A DNA stretch of 64,000 nt from an uncultured Prevotellaceae bacterium (lineage in GTDB: Bacteria > Bacteroidota > Bacteroidia > Bacteroidales > Bacteroidaceae), in assembly GCA_949295905.1 (NCBI GenBank), contig CASFNA010000011.1, positions 1 through 64,000 on the forward strand, in the 5' to 3' direction. The notes beneath the pieces were generated by a model. The model was not told the origin of the DNA. It saw only the letters and a list, made by a program, of their open reading frames with translations, and made no database searches. Below, piece after piece: positions 48,877-56,122 of the stretch (the first letter of the stretch is position 1; every line of letters starts with the position of its first letter). A program made the translations under genes and the position numbers.

Positions 48877-50547
48877 ATGAAAAATATATTTTTAAAGACC
48901 ATCGCGGCAGCCATTGTAGGCATAAGCTTCACCGGCTGTATCAACGATTTGGACATAAGTTCAATCGACCCGCAATCGTCTTCCTCATACGACCAGGAGC
49001 AGCTCTTCGCAAAATGCTACGCCGTGCTCGGCCTTACGGGTCAGCGCGGAGGCGCAGGCAACGGCGACTTGAGCGACGATGAGGGCGAATCGGGCTTCTA
49101 CCGCACAACGTTCAACCTTCAGGAGCTGCCCACCGACGAGCTGATGTGGGCTTGGCAGACCGACCAGGACATTCCGCAAATCACCATGATTGGCTGGAAC
49201 TCAAGCTCCATCCGCGTGCAGTGGACTTACACCCGACTGATGTACGACGTCACACTGTTCAACAAATACCTGAGCGAGGTGCCCGACAACGAGGAGAACA
49301 AGCAGAAGCGCGCCGAAGTACGCTTCCTCCGCGCGCTGCACTACTGGTACCTGCTCGACCTCTTCGGCAAGGTGCCGTTCAAGACTACGTTCGACATCAA
49401 CGAGCTGCCGGTTGAGTATGACGGACAGGAAGCATACGACTGGATTGACAAGGAGCTTACCGAAATAGAGCCGCAGATGGCCGAAGTAGGCGCATTCTGC
49501 AACGACCAATACTTCGGACGCGCCGACCGCGGAGCCGCTTACATGCTCCACGCGCGCCTCGCCCTCAACTCCGAGGTGTACACAAAGGGTGCTGTCAAGG
49601 ACTACGACAAGGCCATAAGCTACTGCAACCAGCTGATTAGCGGGCCTTACGACCTCTCACGCATTGCGAAGAACGGCAACTCGGGCTACGCACAGCTCTT
49701 CATGGCCGACAACGACGTGAACACCACGGCGCGCCAGGAAATCATCTTCCCCATCCGCCAGGACGGCCTGCACACACGCCAGTACGGCGGTTCGCTCATG
49801 CTCATAGCCGGCTCGCGCAGCGCAGCCATGCCTACATACGGCATGAAGGAGAGCTGGACGTGCCTGTTCGCACGCAACGCGATGATTTCAAAGTTCTTTG
49901 AAGACCAAGAAAGAATACCCCTTGCAGAAGAAGCTTCGCCCGACGGCGCAACAACCGAGGAAGTAGCGGCACTCGACGCTAAGTATGGCACGACCATACA
50001 GGCACTTATCAACCTGGCAGGCGACGACCGCGCACTGCTGTACAGCGGCTGCGCCAACGGCGTGCGCAAGCTGAAGACCGACAAGATTTCGTCCTTCACC
50101 GACGGCCTCTCGCTCGTAAAATGGACAAACATGAAGAGCGACAACACTGCCGGACAAGACGTGTCATGGCCTGACACCGACATTCCTCTGTTCCGCCTGG
50201 CCGAGGCTTACCTCACACGCGCCGAAGCCAAATGGCGCAAGAGCGGCAACCTTGAAGACGCACGCGCCGACATCAACGAGCTGCGCAGCCGCGCCAACGC
50301 CGCCCCGCTGCCCATCATCTCAAGCCCGATGCAGATTTGCGACGAGTGGTGCCGCGAGTTCTTCATGGAAGGACGCCGCCGCAGCGACCTCGTGCGCTTC
50401 GGCTACTTCACCGGAGGCGACTACCTCTGGGACTGGAAGGGCGGTCAAGAGAACGGCGTAAGCGTTGACCCCCACTTCAACGTATACCCCATACCTGACG
50501 ACCAGGTAAGGCAGAACGGCAACCTCAGCCAGAATGACGGTTATTAA
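48877..50547 (+). CDS. SusD/RagB-type glycan-binding lipoprotein (second pair)
   Basis: A 556-residue lipoprotein with lipobox SFTGC at about residue 21. VLGLTGQRGGAGNGDLSDDE and the WAWQTDQDIPQI region resemble starch-type SusD proteins. C-terminal signatures DEWCREFFMEGRRRSDLVRF and VYPIPDDQVRQN are present. It lies 37 bp after its SusC and 42 bp before the SusE/F-like gene. Confidence 0.94.
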   Translation: MKNIFLKTIAAAIVGISFTGCINDLDISSIDPQSSSSYDQEQLFAKCYAVLGLTGQRGGAGNGDLSDDEGESGFYRTTFNLQELPTDELMWAWQTDQDIPQITMIGWNSSSIRVQWTYTRLMYDVTLFNKYLSEVPDNEENKQKRAEVRFLRALHYWYLLDLFGKVPFKTTFDINELPVEYDGQEAYDWIDKELTEIEPQMAEVGAFCNDQYFGRADRGAAYMLHARLALNSEVYTKGAVKDYDKAISYCNQLISGPYDLSRIAKNGNSGYAQLFMADNDVNTTARQEIIFPIRQDGLHTRQYGGSLMLIAGSRSAAMPTYGMKESWTCLFARNAMISKFFEDQERIPLAEEASPDGATTEEVAALDAKYGTTIQALINLAGDDRALLYSGCANGVRKLKTDKISSFTDGLSLVKWTNMKSDNTAGQDVSWPDTDIPLFRLAEAYLTRAEAKWRKSGNLEDARADINELRSRANAAPLPIISSPMQICDEWCREFFMEGRRRSDLVRFGYFTGGDYLWDWKGGQENGVSVDPHFNVYPIPDDQVRQNGNLSQNDGY

Positions 50548-50589
50548 TGAATAACATCACAACGACAACAATTAAAGTTAGAGACGATT

Positions 50590-51735
50590 ATGAAGAATAT
50601 ATTTAAAAGTCTGCTCGTTCCGGCAATGGCGCTTGCGGTAGCTCCGTTCCTCGCTTCATGCGAGACCGACACGGACGACAACCCTACGCTAAGGGAGCCG
50701 GCCGGTAACCTGACACTGACTGCACCGGCAGGGGCAGAGACCACAACCTATGACCTGCTGAACGACACCGAGGCGAACCTGACCGTAACGTCAACCGCTC
50801 CCGACTATGGTTTCCCGGCACTGATACTGTACCAACTCCAAGTGTCGTTGACCGAAGACTTTGCCACGTCGCGCACGCTCGGCGGCGTCAACCAGACGTA
50901 TTCGAGCAACAATGCCAAGCCGGAAATAAGCTTTGCAAAAAGGGAGCTTAACGACTCCATCGTATCCCTTTACATGGCAGCCAACGGCGGAGAAAAACCG
51001 ACGCTCGACCCCATGAAGGCTTACATCCGCGTACAGGCCAGCGTAAGCGCGTCGAACACTGCATACGCATACTCTACGCCCGTAGCACTGAACGTAATCG
51101 CGCAGTGGGTTGAGACTACTCCGAGCCTCTTCTACATCGTGGGCGCGATGAACGGCTGGGGCACTACCACCGACCACCTGCTCTACCCGACGTCTACCAC
51201 CGTCTACAGCTACACCACCCAGTGGACGGGCGACGGCAACCTGAAGTTCTGGCTCGACACGCAGGTAGGCAACTGGGACGCTTGCTACGGCACGCAGACC
51301 GACGGCGACAACTCTGATTCAGGCTCGCTGGTAAATTCGGGCGCAGGCGCTATCGTTGTTCCTGAGAAGGAGGCATACTACACGTTCACAGCCGACATCG
51401 ATAACATGACCTACACCTGGACTAAGCTTGACAACCAGAAGCAGGTAAGATACTCGTCGCTGACGCTGACAGGCGACTTCCTCAATTGGGGCGAAGGCGG
51501 CGCAGGAGCGTTGAAAGAGACCGCACCTAACAACTGGTACGCGCAAATCACCATTCCGTCAGACGGACAAATCAAGTTCCGCAGCGGCGACAAATGGTGG
51601 GGAGGTCCCTACGACATCGGCAAGACCAACTACGGCGTAGCCGACGGCGGCGACAACATGAAGATACCTGCCGGCACATACGACGTATTCTTCAACGACA
51701 TTACGAGCCAATACGTATTCGTAACCGTTGAATAA
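50590..51735 (+). CDS. SusE/SusF-like surface glycan-binding lipoprotein
   Basis: A 381-residue lipoprotein (lipobox FLASC, Cys24). The N-terminal domain (NLTLTAPAGAETTTYDLL... LQVSLTEDF) matches SusE-type Ig-like domains. Two beta-sandwich modules follow, beginning FYIVGAMNGWG and SSLTLTGDFLNWGEGG, which resemble the starch-binding modules of SusE/SusF. This again suggests an alpha-glucan such as starch or maltodextrin. No GH13 or other hydrolase gene follows. A strong terminator lies 34 bp after the stop. Confidence 0.88.
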   Translation: MKNIFKSLLVPAMALAVAPFLASCETDTDDNPTLREPAGNLTLTAPAGAETTTYDLLNDTEANLTVTSTAPDYGFPALILYQLQVSLTEDFATSRTLGGVNQTYSSNNAKPEISFAKRELNDSIVSLYMAANGGEKPTLDPMKAYIRVQASVSASNTAYAYSTPVALNVIAQWVETTPSLFYIVGAMNGWGTTTDHLLYPTSTTVYSYTTQWTGDGNLKFWLDTQVGNWDACYGTQTDGDNSDSGSLVNSGAGAIVVPEKEAYYTFTADIDNMTYTWTKLDNQKQVRYSSLTLTGDFLNWGEGGAGALKETAPNNWYAQITIPSDGQIKFRSGDKWWGGPYDIGKTNYGVADGGDNMKIPAGTYDVFFNDITSQYVFVTVE

Positions 51736-51768
51736 GCAAGCACCGTAACCGCTGAAATTTACAATCCG

Positions 51769-51806
51769 AATGGGCGCGCTCCGCAACAGAGCGCGCCCAT
51801 TTTCAT
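51769..51806 (+). terminator. Terminator of the second Sus operon
   Basis: AATGGGCGCGCT and AGCGCGCCCATT form a perfect 12-bp stem with a 9-base loop and a T-rich tail. Confidence 0.88.
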
Positions 51807-51860
51807 TGCTTACACATATGTATCTGAAACACAACGGGTTACAGCCGGGCGGCAAACGGC

Positions 51861-51887
51861 CTTGCAAAAAGCGGCATTTTACTGTGC
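51861..51887. repeat. Family A remnant
   Basis: A single unit (CTTGCAAAAAGCGGCATTTTA), with a possible further trace at 52079-52103. It looks like a decayed array. Gap 51736-52265 contains this, two terminators and a degenerate family C element; no gene. Confidence 0.5.
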
Positions 51888-51945
51888 ATCCGCGGTTTAG
51901 ATGTATGGTATATTAGTTCTATTGAGGGAAGCATCCTGTTGCAAT

Positions 51946-52022
51946 CCAGGTGGTCGGTAACCGTTATTGCCTTAACGGCGACTTTCAGTTCCGCGCTCCG
52001 ACGCGGAATTACGGTTACCAAC
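51946..52022. repeat. Degenerate family C element
   Basis: GGTGGTCGGTAACCGT at left and ACGGTTACCAAC at right, with an internal TTCCGCGCTCCGACGCGGAA hairpin. A decayed relative of the perfect palindrome at 27617-27743. Confidence 0.65.
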
Positions 52023-52186
52023 TGACAGCTTGAAGTTGAATGATTACCGATGTTTCTTATACTGAACACACGTTATTTTACACTGTGGAAGGAGGCCTTT
52101 CACAAGAGGTCGGGGTATATAATCAATCCGCAAAGCGCAGCATTGTCGTATCTGGCACATCCATACGGGAAATGGGACTGCGGCAA

Positions 52187-52233
52187 CAAAAAAAGACATG
52201 CCTTGCTTTCTTGTCGGCAAGGCATGTCCTTTT
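52187..52233. terminator. Bidirectional terminator after the DUF4878 gene
   Basis: GACATGCCTTGC (52195-52206) and GCAAGGCATGTC (52217-52228) form a perfect 12-bp stem, with an A-run before and a T-run after, so it can work on both strands. It lies 33 bp beyond the minus-strand DUF4878 stop. Confidence 0.85.
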
Positions 52234-52265
52234 AATTTTTAATTGGTGATTTTTGATTCTGGAAG

Positions 52266-52673
52266 CTACTTGCTCATGTCAATCTTCCAGTTGCCGTCGG
52301 CGTCTTTCTTGAGCTTGATTTTGTCTTCGCTTGTCTTCTTCTCAAACTCCATCTTGGCCTCGACCACAGCCTCTGTGCCGTCTTCCGATATTTCCTCCGA
52401 CAGAATTTCGTACGACTTCAGTTCGCCGTTGTTTGCGTAGGTGGTGCTTGCCTTGCTCTGCATCATGGCCGCAACCTGGTCCTTCTCGGCGTCAGATTTC
52501 GGAGCCTTTCCCTCCTCGTAGTACACGAGTTCGGCCATCTTCTTGCCGTCCTGCTTCTGTACGGCCTTTATAAACTGCTCGGCCACGCCCTTGGGAGAGT
52601 TGCCGCCGCCTCCGCAAGAGGCCATTGCCAGCATGGCCACGACGGCCACCATAAATCCAAATAATTTCTTCAT
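52266..52673 (-). CDS. DUF4878-like lipoprotein
   Basis: A 135-residue lipoprotein from the ATG at 52673, with lipobox MASC (about residue 19) and a glycine run. The rest is a cystatin/NTF2-like fold pattern: GVAEQFIKAVQKQDGKKMAE near the start and KIKLKKDADGNWKIDMSK at the end, as in DUF4878 proteins of Bacteroidetes. Function unknown. It lies 28 bp downstream of the YiiX-like gene and probably shares its promoter. Confidence 0.82.
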   Translation of the reverse strand: MKKLFGFMVAVVAMLAMASCGGGGNSPKGVAEQFIKAVQKQDGKKMAELVYYEEGKAPKSDAEKDQVAAMMQSKASTTYANNGELKSYEILSEEISEDGTEAVVEAKMEFEKKTSEDKIKLKKDADGNWKIDMSK

Positions 52674-52701
52674 GTCGTTCATGTTTTAAGTTAATATAGG
52701 G

Positions 52702-53310
52702 TTAAAAAGTCGCAATCGTCTCCAGCGCGGCGTTGTTGCATATGTCCGACGGCAGTATGCAGCGTATCGGTTCGAGTCCCGGCAGGTGGAAGTAGTGCCT
52801 CTTCCGCCCGGCGAGGGGCCGCCCCGCCTTGCGGTAGGCGAAGTCAACAAGCTCGCAGCAGTACATCTTCGTTGTGTCCGCGTCGTCATAGTCATGGTCG
52901 AACAGCGTGCCCCTCTTGTACACTTCCATGGCGAAGCGCGCCGCCAGTGCCGCCGTTGCAGAGTCTCCGCGCAGGCGTTTCACCTCGCCAATGTCGGCGT
53001 TCATCGACGAGAAAAACCGCCGTGGCGAGTCCATCTTCACGCGGTCGGGGTCGCCTTCATAGTCAGGCTCGCCGGGAACGGCGTGCACCACCATCATCAC
53101 TCCGCACGAATCTACCACTATCCCGATGTGCGAATACGCGCCGTTCCTGTCTGCCGCCAGCACGGCGCGGCTCGTCAAGCCGTTGCCCCGGCGGAATACC
53201 ACGTCGCCTGCGCGCAGCCCACAGCCTTCTGGCAGTATGCTCCTCTGTTCCCTGTCGGCGCAAGAGGCAAGCATGGCGGCCGCTGTTATTATGGTGAAAA
53301 GCTTTTTCAT
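52702..53310 (-). CDS. YiiX/YebB-like NlpC/P60-superfamily hydrolase
   Basis: A 202-residue lipoprotein (lipobox MLASC at about residue 17). Motifs of the permuted papain-like YiiX family are present: LRAGDVVFRRGNG, AYSHIGIVVD (catalytic His) and KMYCCELVDFAYRKAG (catalytic Cys). Members are thought to cut or modify peptide or lipid amide/ester bonds in the envelope; the exact substrate is unknown. It has its own consensus promoter (53334-53364) and is followed by the DUF4878 lipoprotein gene. Confidence 0.87.
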   Translation of the reverse strand: MKKLFTIITAAAMLASCADREQRSILPEGCGLRAGDVVFRRGNGLTSRAVLAADRNGAYSHIGIVVDSCGVMMVVHAVPGEPDYEGDPDRVKMDSPRRFFSSMNADIGEVKRLRGDSATAALAARFAMEVYKRGTLFDHDYDDADTTKMYCCELVDFAYRKAGRPLAGRKRHYFHLPGLEPIRCILPSDICNNAALETIATF

Positions 53311-53333
53311 GGCTCCGCAAAGGCATTGCGAAG

Positions 53334-53364
53334 CAAATATAGTGAAAATAGTTTAAAGGGCAAA
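53334..53364 (-). promoter_or_regulatory. Consensus Bacteroidetes promoter for the YiiX-like gene
   Basis: On the minus strand TTTG, 19 bases, TATATTTG: a perfect match, about 25 bp upstream of the start codon. Confidence 0.82.
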
Positions 53365-53440
53365 GGCTTTTCGTAAATCTTTACAAACAATGCCGGAAAA
53401 CCGTTAAGAGGAAAAAGGGAAGCCAGGCACGAAACCAACG

Positions 53441-53470
53441 AAAGCCCCCTCACAACCTCCCGAGGAGAGG
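53441..53470. repeat. G-rich hairpin element (family F)
   Basis: AAAGCCCCCTCACAACCTCC followed by a complementary GAGGAGAGG. Gap 53311-53749 holds this, family J words near 53510-53560, an array and another G-rich element; no gene. Confidence 0.6.
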
Positions 53471-53601
53471 ATAGCGGTATGCTTTTGCCAATAAATTCGC
53501 CGCTTGGGCGTATCAGGCTCATCATGGCTTATAGGGCTTGTCAGGCCAAATAAGCCCGACAAACCAATGTGCTTGCTAACCGCTTGATAATCAGCGGCTT
53601 G

Positions 53602-53690
53602 CCAATATACCGCCTTTTGGATTGCAAAAGACCGTCAATTGCAATGCAAAAGGCCACCTTTCGCATTATGAAAGGCGGCCTTTTGCAAAA
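53602..53690. repeat. Palindromic-unit array (family A), copy 16
   Basis: Four units, the first of the CCAATATACCGCCTTTTGG variant, preceded by the flank CTTGATAATCAGCGGCTTG (53582-53600). Confidence 0.85.
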
Positions 53691-53716
53691 TCGTTAATCA
53701 GTCAAGACATACTAAT

Positions 53717-53749
53717 CTCCTTCCCCTCGGGGAGGTCGGGAGGTGGCTC
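53717..53749. repeat. G-rich hairpin element directly after a stop codon (family F)
   Basis: CTCCTTCCCCTCGGGGAGG with a G-rich tail; on the minus strand it begins at the base after the O-methyltransferase stop codon. Confidence 0.65.
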
Positions 53750-54382
53750 TTACTTCTTCCTGATAAGCGTCAGCCCGTCGCGCAGCGGCAGTATGACCTT
53801 TTCCACGCGCCCGTCGGCGGCCACATGGTCGTTAAAGGCCTCGATTCCGATGGTCTGGCGGTCGGAGGGGCGCGGCTTTTCGAGCACGTGTCCGTCCCAA
53901 AGCGTGTTGTCGGCGAGGATGAATCCGCCGGGGCGCAACACCTTTAGAGCCATTTCGTAAGCCTCGATGTACGTGCGCTTGTCGCCGTCGAGGAACACCA
54001 TGTCGAACTCCACGCCGAGCTTCGGGGCCTCCTTCACGGCGTCGCCGATGATGAAGCGGATGCGGTCGGCCACGGGCGAGCCTTCTATCCACGGCCGGGT
54101 AAAGTCTTCCAGCTCGTCGTCAATCTCGTAAGTGTACACCATTCCGCCGTCGCCCAGCCCCTCGGCCATGCAGATTGCGCTGTAGCCGCTGAACGTGCCC
54201 ACCTCGAGTATGCGCTCGGGGCGCACCATGCGCACGAGCATCTTCAGCAACCGGCCTTGCAGATGGCCGCTGGCCATGCGCCCGTGGAGCAGGTGTATGT
54301 TAGTGGCACGCCACAGGCGGTACAGGTAGTCGCCCTCGGGGTCGATGTGGGAGAGGAGGTATTGTTCTAATTCATAATTCAT
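53750..54382 (-). CDS. SAM-dependent O-methyltransferase (class I)
   Basis: A 210-residue enzyme of the catechol/caffeoyl-CoA O-methyltransferase type. SAM-binding motif ILEVGTFSGYSAICMAEGL lies near residue 60, and FDMVFLDGDKRTYIEAY and GGFILADNTLWDGHV follow, with the metal-binding aspartates. Its acceptor is unknown. The start codon and first five residues (MNYEL) lie inside the left arm of an AT-rich inverted repeat (54369-54400), so the N-terminus derives from repeat sequence. It follows aroQ on the same strand. Confidence 0.92.
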   Translation of the reverse strand: MNYELEQYLLSHIDPEGDYLYRLWRATNIHLLHGRMASGHLQGRLLKMLVRMVRPERILEVGTFSGYSAICMAEGLGDGGMVYTYEIDDELEDFTRPWIEGSPVADRIRFIIGDAVKEAPKLGVEFDMVFLDGDKRTYIEAYEMALKVLRPGGFILADNTLWDGHVLEKPRPSDRQTIGIEAFNDHVAADGRVEKVILPLRDGLTLIRKK

Positions 54383-54473
54383 AATTCACAATTCATAATT
54401 GGGTTGCACATTATAATAAATGAATTAACGATGTCAGTCATAATTATGAATTGTGAATTATGAATTATGAATT
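54369..54473. repeat. 105-bp element with 32-bp perfect inverted repeats (family D), overlapping two genes
   Basis: The arm 54369-54400 (AATTCATAATTCATAATTCA...) and the arm 54442-54473 are exact reverse complements. The left arm contains the start codon of the O-methyltransferase gene; the right arm contains the stop codon and last residues of aroQ. Shorter AATTATGAATTATTAATTAT repeats lie near 4032-4056. Confidence 0.88.
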
Positions 54474-54883
54474 AAGATAGCGCTCACCGCCAAGCGGTAC
54501 GAGTCGAGCCCGAAACCGCAGATTACGCCGAGGCATGCGGCGGAGAGCATTGACTTGTGGCGGAAGTCCTCGCGCCGGTGGACGTTGGATATGTGCACCT
54601 CTACGACGGGGCAGCTTATGGCGCGTATGCAGTCGTGCAAGGCCACGCTGGTGTGCGTGTAGGCCCCGGCGTTGAGCACGATGCCGTCATACGTGAAGCC
54701 CGCTTCCTGCATCTTGTCGATGAGTACGCCCTCCACGTTGCTCTGGAAATAGTCTATTCCTACGCCGGGGAATGCCTCGCGCAGGCGCGGCAGGTAGTCG
54801 TCGAACGAGGTGGAGCCGTACACGCCGGGCTCGCGCCGGCCCAAGAGGTTGAGGTTGGGGCCGTTGAGTACGAGTATTTTCAT
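54458..54883 (-). CDS. aroQ: Type II 3-dehydroquinate dehydratase
   Basis: A 141-residue enzyme of the shikimate pathway that dehydrates 3-dehydroquinate. Family motifs: VLNGPNLNLLGRREPGVYG with the catalytic Tyr, VLNAGAYTHTSVALHD, and VEVHISNVHRREDFRHKS with the catalytic His. Length is normal. The last residues (LIHNS) and the stop codon are encoded by the right arm of the AT-rich inverted repeat 54369-54473. The upstream promoter region is shared with the divergent xerD gene. Confidence 0.95.
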   Translation of the reverse strand: MKILVLNGPNLNLLGRREPGVYGSTSFDDYLPRLREAFPGVGIDYFQSNVEGVLIDKMQEAGFTYDGIVLNAGAYTHTSVALHDCIRAISCPVVEVHISNVHRREDFRHKSMLSAACLGVICGFGLDSYRLAVSAILIHNS

Positions 54884-54908
54884 AATCAGGCAAATTTTCT
54901 TAACTTTG
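54877..54908 (+). promoter_or_regulatory. Promoter for xerD
   Basis: TTTT, 20 bases, TAACTTTG: close to the Bacteroidetes consensus, 63 bp before the xerD start. Confidence 0.55.
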
Positions 54909-54953
54909 CATCGCAGCGGCGCCGCATTGCCGACACGGTGCCGCTACGCATTG

Positions 54954-54961
54954 CAAAAGTA
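54954..54961 (-). promoter_or_regulatory. Possible -7 box for aroQ
   Basis: Minus-strand TACTTTTG, 71 bp upstream of aroQ; the expected -33 region would be within the start of xerD and matches poorly. Confidence 0.35.
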
Positions 54962-54970
54962 CGAAAATAT

Positions 54971-55894
54971 ATGGAAACTACGAACAAAAAGCCCACGAAT
55001 ATCGCCGACGCGTACCGCCGGTACATGAAACTGGAGCGTAACTTCACGCAGAACACGCTCGACGCTTACATGCGCGACATAGGCAAGCTGCTGCGCTTCC
55101 TCGCGTCGGACGGGATAGAGCCGCAGGCCGCCGGGCTTGACGACCTTCGCCGCTTTGCCGCCTCGCTGCACGGGGTTGGCGTAAGTCCGCGCACGCAATG
55201 CCGCATACTTAGCGGCGTGAGGACTTTCTACCGATTCCTGCTGACCGACGGTTACATACCCGAAGACCCTACGGAACTGCTCGAATCGCCACAAATAGGC
55301 GAGCATCTGCCCGAGGTGCTGACCACCGAAGAGGTGGACCGCATGGAGCAAGCGGTAGACCTGTCGAAGTGGGAGGGGCAGCGCAACAAGGCCATCATAG
55401 AGATGCTTTTCAGCTGCGGACTGCGCGTGAGCGAGCTTGTAACGCTGCGCCTCTCCGACCTTTACCTCGACGAAGGCTTCGTCCGCGTCATGGGCAAGGG
55501 GCGCAAGGAGCGGTTTGTGCCCGTCTCCGACAGCGCGGCAAGGCAGCTGCGCCTGTGGTTCGACGACCGTTGCCGCATGGACATCAAGCCCGGCGAGGAG
55601 GACTACGTGTTCCTCAACCGCCGCGGAGCGCACCTTACGCGCACCATGATACTGATTATTGTCAAGCGTCTCGGCACCGAAGCCGGCATAAAGAAGACCA
55701 TCAGCCCCCACACCCTGCGCCACAGCTTCGCCACGGCGCTGCTTGAAGGCGGTGCCGACCTGCGTGCAATACAGGCCATGCTGGGGCATGAGAGTATCGG
55801 CACTACCGAGATTTACACCCACATCGACACCCACACGCTGCGCCAGGAAATCCTTGAGCACCATCCGCGCAACATCAACCACGGCGGGCAATGA
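54971..55894 (+). CDS. xerD: Tyrosine recombinase XerD/XerC type
   Basis: A 307-residue site-specific recombinase from METTNKKPTNIADAYRR; the frame is open upstream through aroQ but that part is only an antisense reading. It has the N-terminal SAM-like core-binding domain and a C-terminal catalytic domain with Arg in CGLRVSELVTLRL, Lys in GKGRKERF, HTLRHSFATALL, LGHESIGTTEIYTHID (catalytic His and Tyr). Normal Xer size and no nearby integron or phage genes suggest the housekeeping enzyme that resolves chromosome dimers. Which of XerC or XerD cannot be fixed without comparison. Confidence 0.92.
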   Translation: METTNKKPTNIADAYRRYMKLERNFTQNTLDAYMRDIGKLLRFLASDGIEPQAAGLDDLRRFAASLHGVGVSPRTQCRILSGVRTFYRFLLTDGYIPEDPTELLESPQIGEHLPEVLTTEEVDRMEQAVDLSKWEGQRNKAIIEMLFSCGLRVSELVTLRLSDLYLDEGFVRVMGKGRKERFVPVSDSAARQLRLWFDDRCRMDIKPGEEDYVFLNRRGAHLTRTMILIIVKRLGTEAGIKKTISPHTLRHSFATALLEGGADLRAIQAMLGHESIGTTEIYTHIDTHTLRQEILEHHPRNINHGGQ

Positions 55895-55904
55895 AACCGG
55901 CCAC

Positions 55905-55995
55905 GATGCAAAATGCCGCCTTTCGCACTGTGAAAGACGGCATTTTGCATCGTAATTGACGGCCTTTCGCACTGTGAAAGACGGCCTTTTGCAAA
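55905..55995. repeat. Palindromic-unit array (family A), copy 17
   Basis: Four units after xerD (convergent with the AEC gene), followed by the flank CGCTGATTTACAGTATATTA. Confidence 0.85.
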
Positions 55996-56056
55996 CCGTT
56001 CCATAACACGCTGATTTACAGTATATTACCGACGAGACAAGAAAGAGCTGCCTAAA

Positions 56057-56117
56057 CGCATGGTTTGGACGGCTCAAACGGATGGTTTTGACGGCCTGAA
56101 CGTGCCGTCCAGACGGT
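56057..56117. repeat. Short degenerate tandem repeat with an inverted end
   Basis: CATGGTTTGGACGGCTCAAA and GATGGTTTTGACGGCCTGAA in tandem, then TGCCGTCCAGACGG; TGGACGGC pairs with GCCGTCCA. It lies just after the AEC transporter stop and may serve as its 3' hairpin. Confidence 0.5.
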
Positions 56118-56122
56118 TGCTT

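Noticed and set aside
52768..52785. tRNA T-arm-like sequence GGTTCGAGTCC
   Set aside because: It lies within the YiiX-like coding region, the flanking bases do not form the T stem, and no other tRNA arms are near.
54557..54970. N-terminal extension of the recombinase through the aroQ region
   Set aside because: The upstream part is antisense to aroQ, and the METTNKKP start is correctly placed for a normal-length Xer protein and its promoter.
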